DNA of 25,203 nucleotides from Prevotella sp. Its GTDB lineage: Bacteria > Bacteroidota > Bacteroidia > Bacteroidales > Bacteroidaceae. Position 1 is the stretch's first letter. Every line of letters begins with the position of its first letter. A model generated the notes under the pieces. That model saw only the letters and a list, made by a program, of their open reading frames with translations. It was not told where the DNA came from and did not search any database. The stretch is from NCBI GenBank assembly GCA_022732315.1, contig JAIJUV010000019.1:1-25203 (forward strand). The letters are read 5' to 3'. Made by a program: the position numbers and the translations under genes. Of the stretch, positions 23,043 through 25,203 are shown one piece after another.

Positions 23043-24914
23043 TTATCTTCCCATCAGCACGAGCATCACGTTGATGTCGCTTGGCGAAACGCCCGGAATG
23101 CGGCTTGCCTGGGCCAAAGTCTCAGGGTCGATGCGTTCGAGCTTTTGGCGTCCCTCGGTAGAAATTTCGTGAATCTCCGAGTACTTGAATCTTCCCTTGA
23201 TTCTGATGTTCTCCAGACGGTGCATCTTGTCGGCGATGAGTCGCTCGCGCTCGATGTAACCCTTGTACTTCATCTTGATTTCCGCCGCCTCTGCAATCTC
23301 TTCCTTGCGGTTTGCCGGTGCTTCCATCGCTGCCTTCAAGTCGGGGATAATCTCCGAGAGGTTCTGAAGGTTCAGATGCGGACGGGCTACCAGGTCGATG
23401 AGCTTGCAGCCGGCACGCAGCGGAGTGGTGCCGAGCGCTTCGAGTTTCGGATTGATCTCTTCCTTCTTGATAGGATAGTTGGCGCAGAAGTCGATGATTC
23501 TTTCGATGGCTTCCTTCTTCTCCAACCACCAGTCGTAACGGTCGCGCTTGGCAATGCCCAGCTCGTATGCCTTCTCGGTGAGTCGGGCATCAGCATCGTC
23601 TTGTCTCAGCAGGATGCGATATTCGGCTCTTGAGGTGAACATTCGGTAAGGTTCATCCACGCCCTTTGTGGTGAGGTCATCGATGAGCACGCCGATGTAG
23701 CTCTCGTCTCGTTTCATCTCGAAAGTCTTGTCGCCCGTGCAGTGGAGGGCGGCGTTGATTCCGGCTACGGTGCCCTGACCGCCTGCCTCCTCGTAACCGG
23801 TGGTTCCGTTCACCTGTCCGGCAAAGAAGAGACCCTTGATGATTTTCGACTCCAGCGTATGCTTCAGTTGGGTAGGGTCGAAGTAATCGTACTCGATGGC
23901 GTAACCTGGTCGGTAGATCTTCGCATCTCTCAGAGCCGGGATTTCGTGCAGTGCCTTCAGCTGGATGTCCATCGGCATGCTCGAAGAAAATCCGTTCAGG
24001 TACATCTCGTTCGTATCTTCGCCTTCCGGCTCCAGAAAGAGCGGATGCTGCTGCTTGTCGGGGAAGGTGACGAGCTTGGTTTCTATGCTCGGGCAGTAGC
24101 GGGGACCGGTGCTCTGGATCTGGCCATTATATAAAGGTGAATCGTCGAGCCCGCTTTTCAGAATCTCGTGTACTTTATTATTGGTGTAGCAAGTCCAGCA
24201 AGGAAGTTGCTTCAGCACACGATGGTTGCCCATGTATGAGAACTGATGGAAGTCGATGTCGCCCGGCTGCTCCTCCATGTCTTCGAAGTGAACGCTCCGC
24301 TTGTCGATGCGCACCGGTGTTCCGGTTTTCATTCTTGCCGATGTGATTCCCCATCGGGTGATGCTCTCGGTGAAGTGGTGCACGGCAGGTTCTGCACATC
24401 TTCCACCTTCTACCATCTTTCTTCCCACGTGCATCAGTCCGTTCAGGAAAGTGCCGGCAGTGATGATGATGCTCTTGGCGTAGAACTCGGCTCCCCAGAT
24501 GGTGCGCACGCCGATGGCCTCGCCGTTGGCAACGAGCAGTTCGTCGGCCTGGTCTTGCCAGATGTCGAGATGGTCGGTGTGGTCGAGGATGGTTCTCCAT
24601 TCCCAGATAAACTTGCCGCGGTCGCATTGGGCACGTGGGCTCCATACGGCAGGTCCCTTACCGATGTTGAGCATTCTAAACTGTATGGCGGTTTTGTCGG
24701 TCACGATACCCATCTGTCCGCCCAGTGCGTCAATCTCCCGTACAATCTGTCCCTTTGCAATTCCTCCGATGGCAGGATTGCAACTCATCTGACCAATCTT
24801 GTTCATGTCCATCGTTATCAGACAGGTGTCGGCACCCATGTTTGCAGCGGCCGCAGCGGCCTCGCATCCGGCGTGTCCTCCACCTATAACGATTACGTCA
24901 TAATTGAAGTTCAT
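23043..24914 (-). CDS. mnmG: tRNA uridine 5-carboxymethylaminomethyl modification enzyme MnmG
   Basis: This 623-residue FAD protein works with MnmE to add a carboxymethylaminomethyl (or related) group at wobble U34 of certain tRNAs. The N-terminal FAD motif is GGGHAGCEAA at residues 11-20. The family segments MSCNPAIGGIAKGQIVREID, AGTFLNGLMHVGRK, GQVNGTTGYEEAGGQG and FTSRAEYRILLRQDDAD are all present, and the C-terminal MnmE-binding helical domain is complete (ending PSDINVMLVLMGR). The length is normal. Older name gidA; its placement with parS is a familiar origin-proximal arrangement. It is divergent from sdhC with a good promoter. Confidence 0.97.
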   Translation of the reverse strand: MNFNYDVIVIGGGHAGCEAAAAAANMGADTCLITMDMNKIGQMSCNPAIGGIAKGQIVREIDALGGQMGIVTDKTAIQFRMLNIGKGPAVWSPRAQCDRGKFIWEWRTILDHTDHLDIWQDQADELLVANGEAIGVRTIWGAEFYAKSIIITAGTFLNGLMHVGRKMVEGGRCAEPAVHHFTESITRWGITSARMKTGTPVRIDKRSVHFEDMEEQPGDIDFHQFSYMGNHRVLKQLPCWTCYTNNKVHEILKSGLDDSPLYNGQIQSTGPRYCPSIETKLVTFPDKQQHPLFLEPEGEDTNEMYLNGFSSSMPMDIQLKALHEIPALRDAKIYRPGYAIEYDYFDPTQLKHTLESKIIKGLFFAGQVNGTTGYEEAGGQGTVAGINAALHCTGDKTFEMKRDESYIGVLIDDLTTKGVDEPYRMFTSRAEYRILLRQDDADARLTEKAYELGIAKRDRYDWWLEKKEAIERIIDFCANYPIKKEEINPKLEALGTTPLRAGCKLIDLVARPHLNLQNLSEIIPDLKAAMEAPANRKEEIAEAAEIKMKYKGYIERERLIADKMHRLENIRIKGRFKYSEIHEISTEGRQKLERIDPETLAQASRIPGVSPSDINVMLVLMGR

Positions 24915-24950
24915 AATCTCTATTTAATCTATATTTTTTCTAATTTTCGG

Positions 24951-24984
24951 CAAAAGTAAGAAATTAAATTGAAATTTTAGCAAA
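24951..24984 (-). promoter_or_regulatory. Bacteroidetes-type promoter for mnmG
   Basis: On the minus strand TTTG (24981-24984) is followed after 22 bases by TACTTTTG (24951-24958), an exact TAnnTTTG match. Start of transcription would be near 24944, about 30 bases before the ATG. Confidence 0.6.
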
Positions 24985-24989
24985 AATAC

Positions 24990-25020
24990 TTTGATAAATC
25001 ATTAAAATATAGTAATTTTG
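24990..25020 (+). promoter_or_regulatory. Bacteroidetes-type promoter for the sdh operon
   Basis: TTTG (24990-24993) is followed after 19 bases by TAATTTTG (25013-25020). Both halves and the spacing match the consensus. Transcription would start near 25027, leaving a leader of about 120 bases. Confidence 0.75.
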
Positions 25021-25030
25021 CAGCTGACTT

Positions 25031-25087
25031 GCGGAAATATACCTAAAAATGAGGATTGCAGAATGCCTAAAAGTAGGTATCGCAGGC
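25031..25087 (+). other. sdhC leader with direct and inverted repeats
   Basis: Two adjacent 24-base segments (25040-25063 and 25064-25087) match at about 16 positions. ATACCTA near 25039 and TAGGTAT at 25074-25080 can pair, with GCG and CGC extending the stem across a bulge. A structured leader is possible; no riboswitch class is recognised. Confidence 0.3.
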
Positions 25088-25147
25088 ACTTGATGAAGGA
25101 AATATTAAATAGTTTCAAACAGTTAAATAATTTAAATTCAATCATTT

Positions 25148-25203
25148 ATGTGGTTAATCAATTCATCTATTGGTAGAAAGGTAGTGATGTCAGTAACTGG
25201 TAT
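25148..25203 (+). CDS. sdhC: succinate dehydrogenase/fumarate reductase cytochrome b subunit, N-terminal fragment
   Basis: The visible peptide MWLINSSIGRKVVMSVTG is the characteristic start of the Bacteroidetes membrane cytochrome b subunit of fumarate reductase/succinate dehydrogenase, which anchors the enzyme and passes electrons between menaquinone and the flavoprotein. In these anaerobes the complex mainly reduces fumarate to succinate. Only 18 codons are present before the window ends. A consensus promoter and a 120-base leader precede it, and there is no Shine-Dalgarno. The flavoprotein and iron-sulfur genes would be expected next, outside the window. Confidence 0.8.
   Translation, partial: MWLINSSIGRKVVMSVTG

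Overview
The window looks like the chromosome of an anaerobic gut-type Bacteroidales bacterium, most likely Prevotella or Segatella (S. copri-like). The evidence is the protein style (exported enzymes with Sec signals ending in ...AQ or a lipobox, GH29 fucosidase, superoxide reductase with rubredoxin, a Bacteroidetes-type SdhC start). In addition, promoters repeatedly match the Bacteroidetes consensus TTTG-N19-22-TAnnTTTG, and many starts lack a Shine-Dalgarno. This assignment rests on recognition, not a database search.

Layout. 1-1083 (-): an exported protein cut by the window edge and a TIM-barrel-like lipoprotein. 1224-1884 (-): a rubredoxin / class I superoxide reductase detoxification pair with its own promoter and terminator. 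2210-3559 (+): secreted alpha-L-fucosidase. 3667-4437 (-): cutC. 4651-7392 (+): a large exported transglutaminase-like protein. 7494-13825 (-): a four-gene cassette in which every product has a signal peptide: LPP20-like protein, WD40-like/OmpA-like protein, TPR-caspase (peptidase C14) and DUF4384-like protein. 14060-16831 (-): DNA polymerase I. 16930-17907 (+): long-chain polyprenyl diphosphate synthase. 17985-24914 (-): a housekeeping run read mnmG, apt, uvrC, dtd, small membrane protein, mazG-like, deoC. 25148-end (+): first codons of sdhC, divergent from mnmG.

How the genes fit together. The mnmG-deoC run covers tRNA modification and quality control, purine salvage, nucleotide clean-up, deoxyribose catabolism and excision repair. 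Two near-perfect ParB sites (parS) flank apt next to mnmG, which suggests an origin-proximal segregation region. A long near-perfect palindromic repeat lies in what appears to be the 5' leader of dtd. Short tandem repeats of 22-23 bp overlap the stop codons of cutC and the mazG-like gene.

The best candidate for an under-described system is the exported caspase cassette. Two of its proteins share a recognisable middle domain although their other domains differ, and the linked fourth gene carries a domain that is found fused to caspases elsewhere. No rRNA, tRNA, CRISPR array, insertion sequence or prophage was seen, and no stretch over 300 bases lacks a gene.
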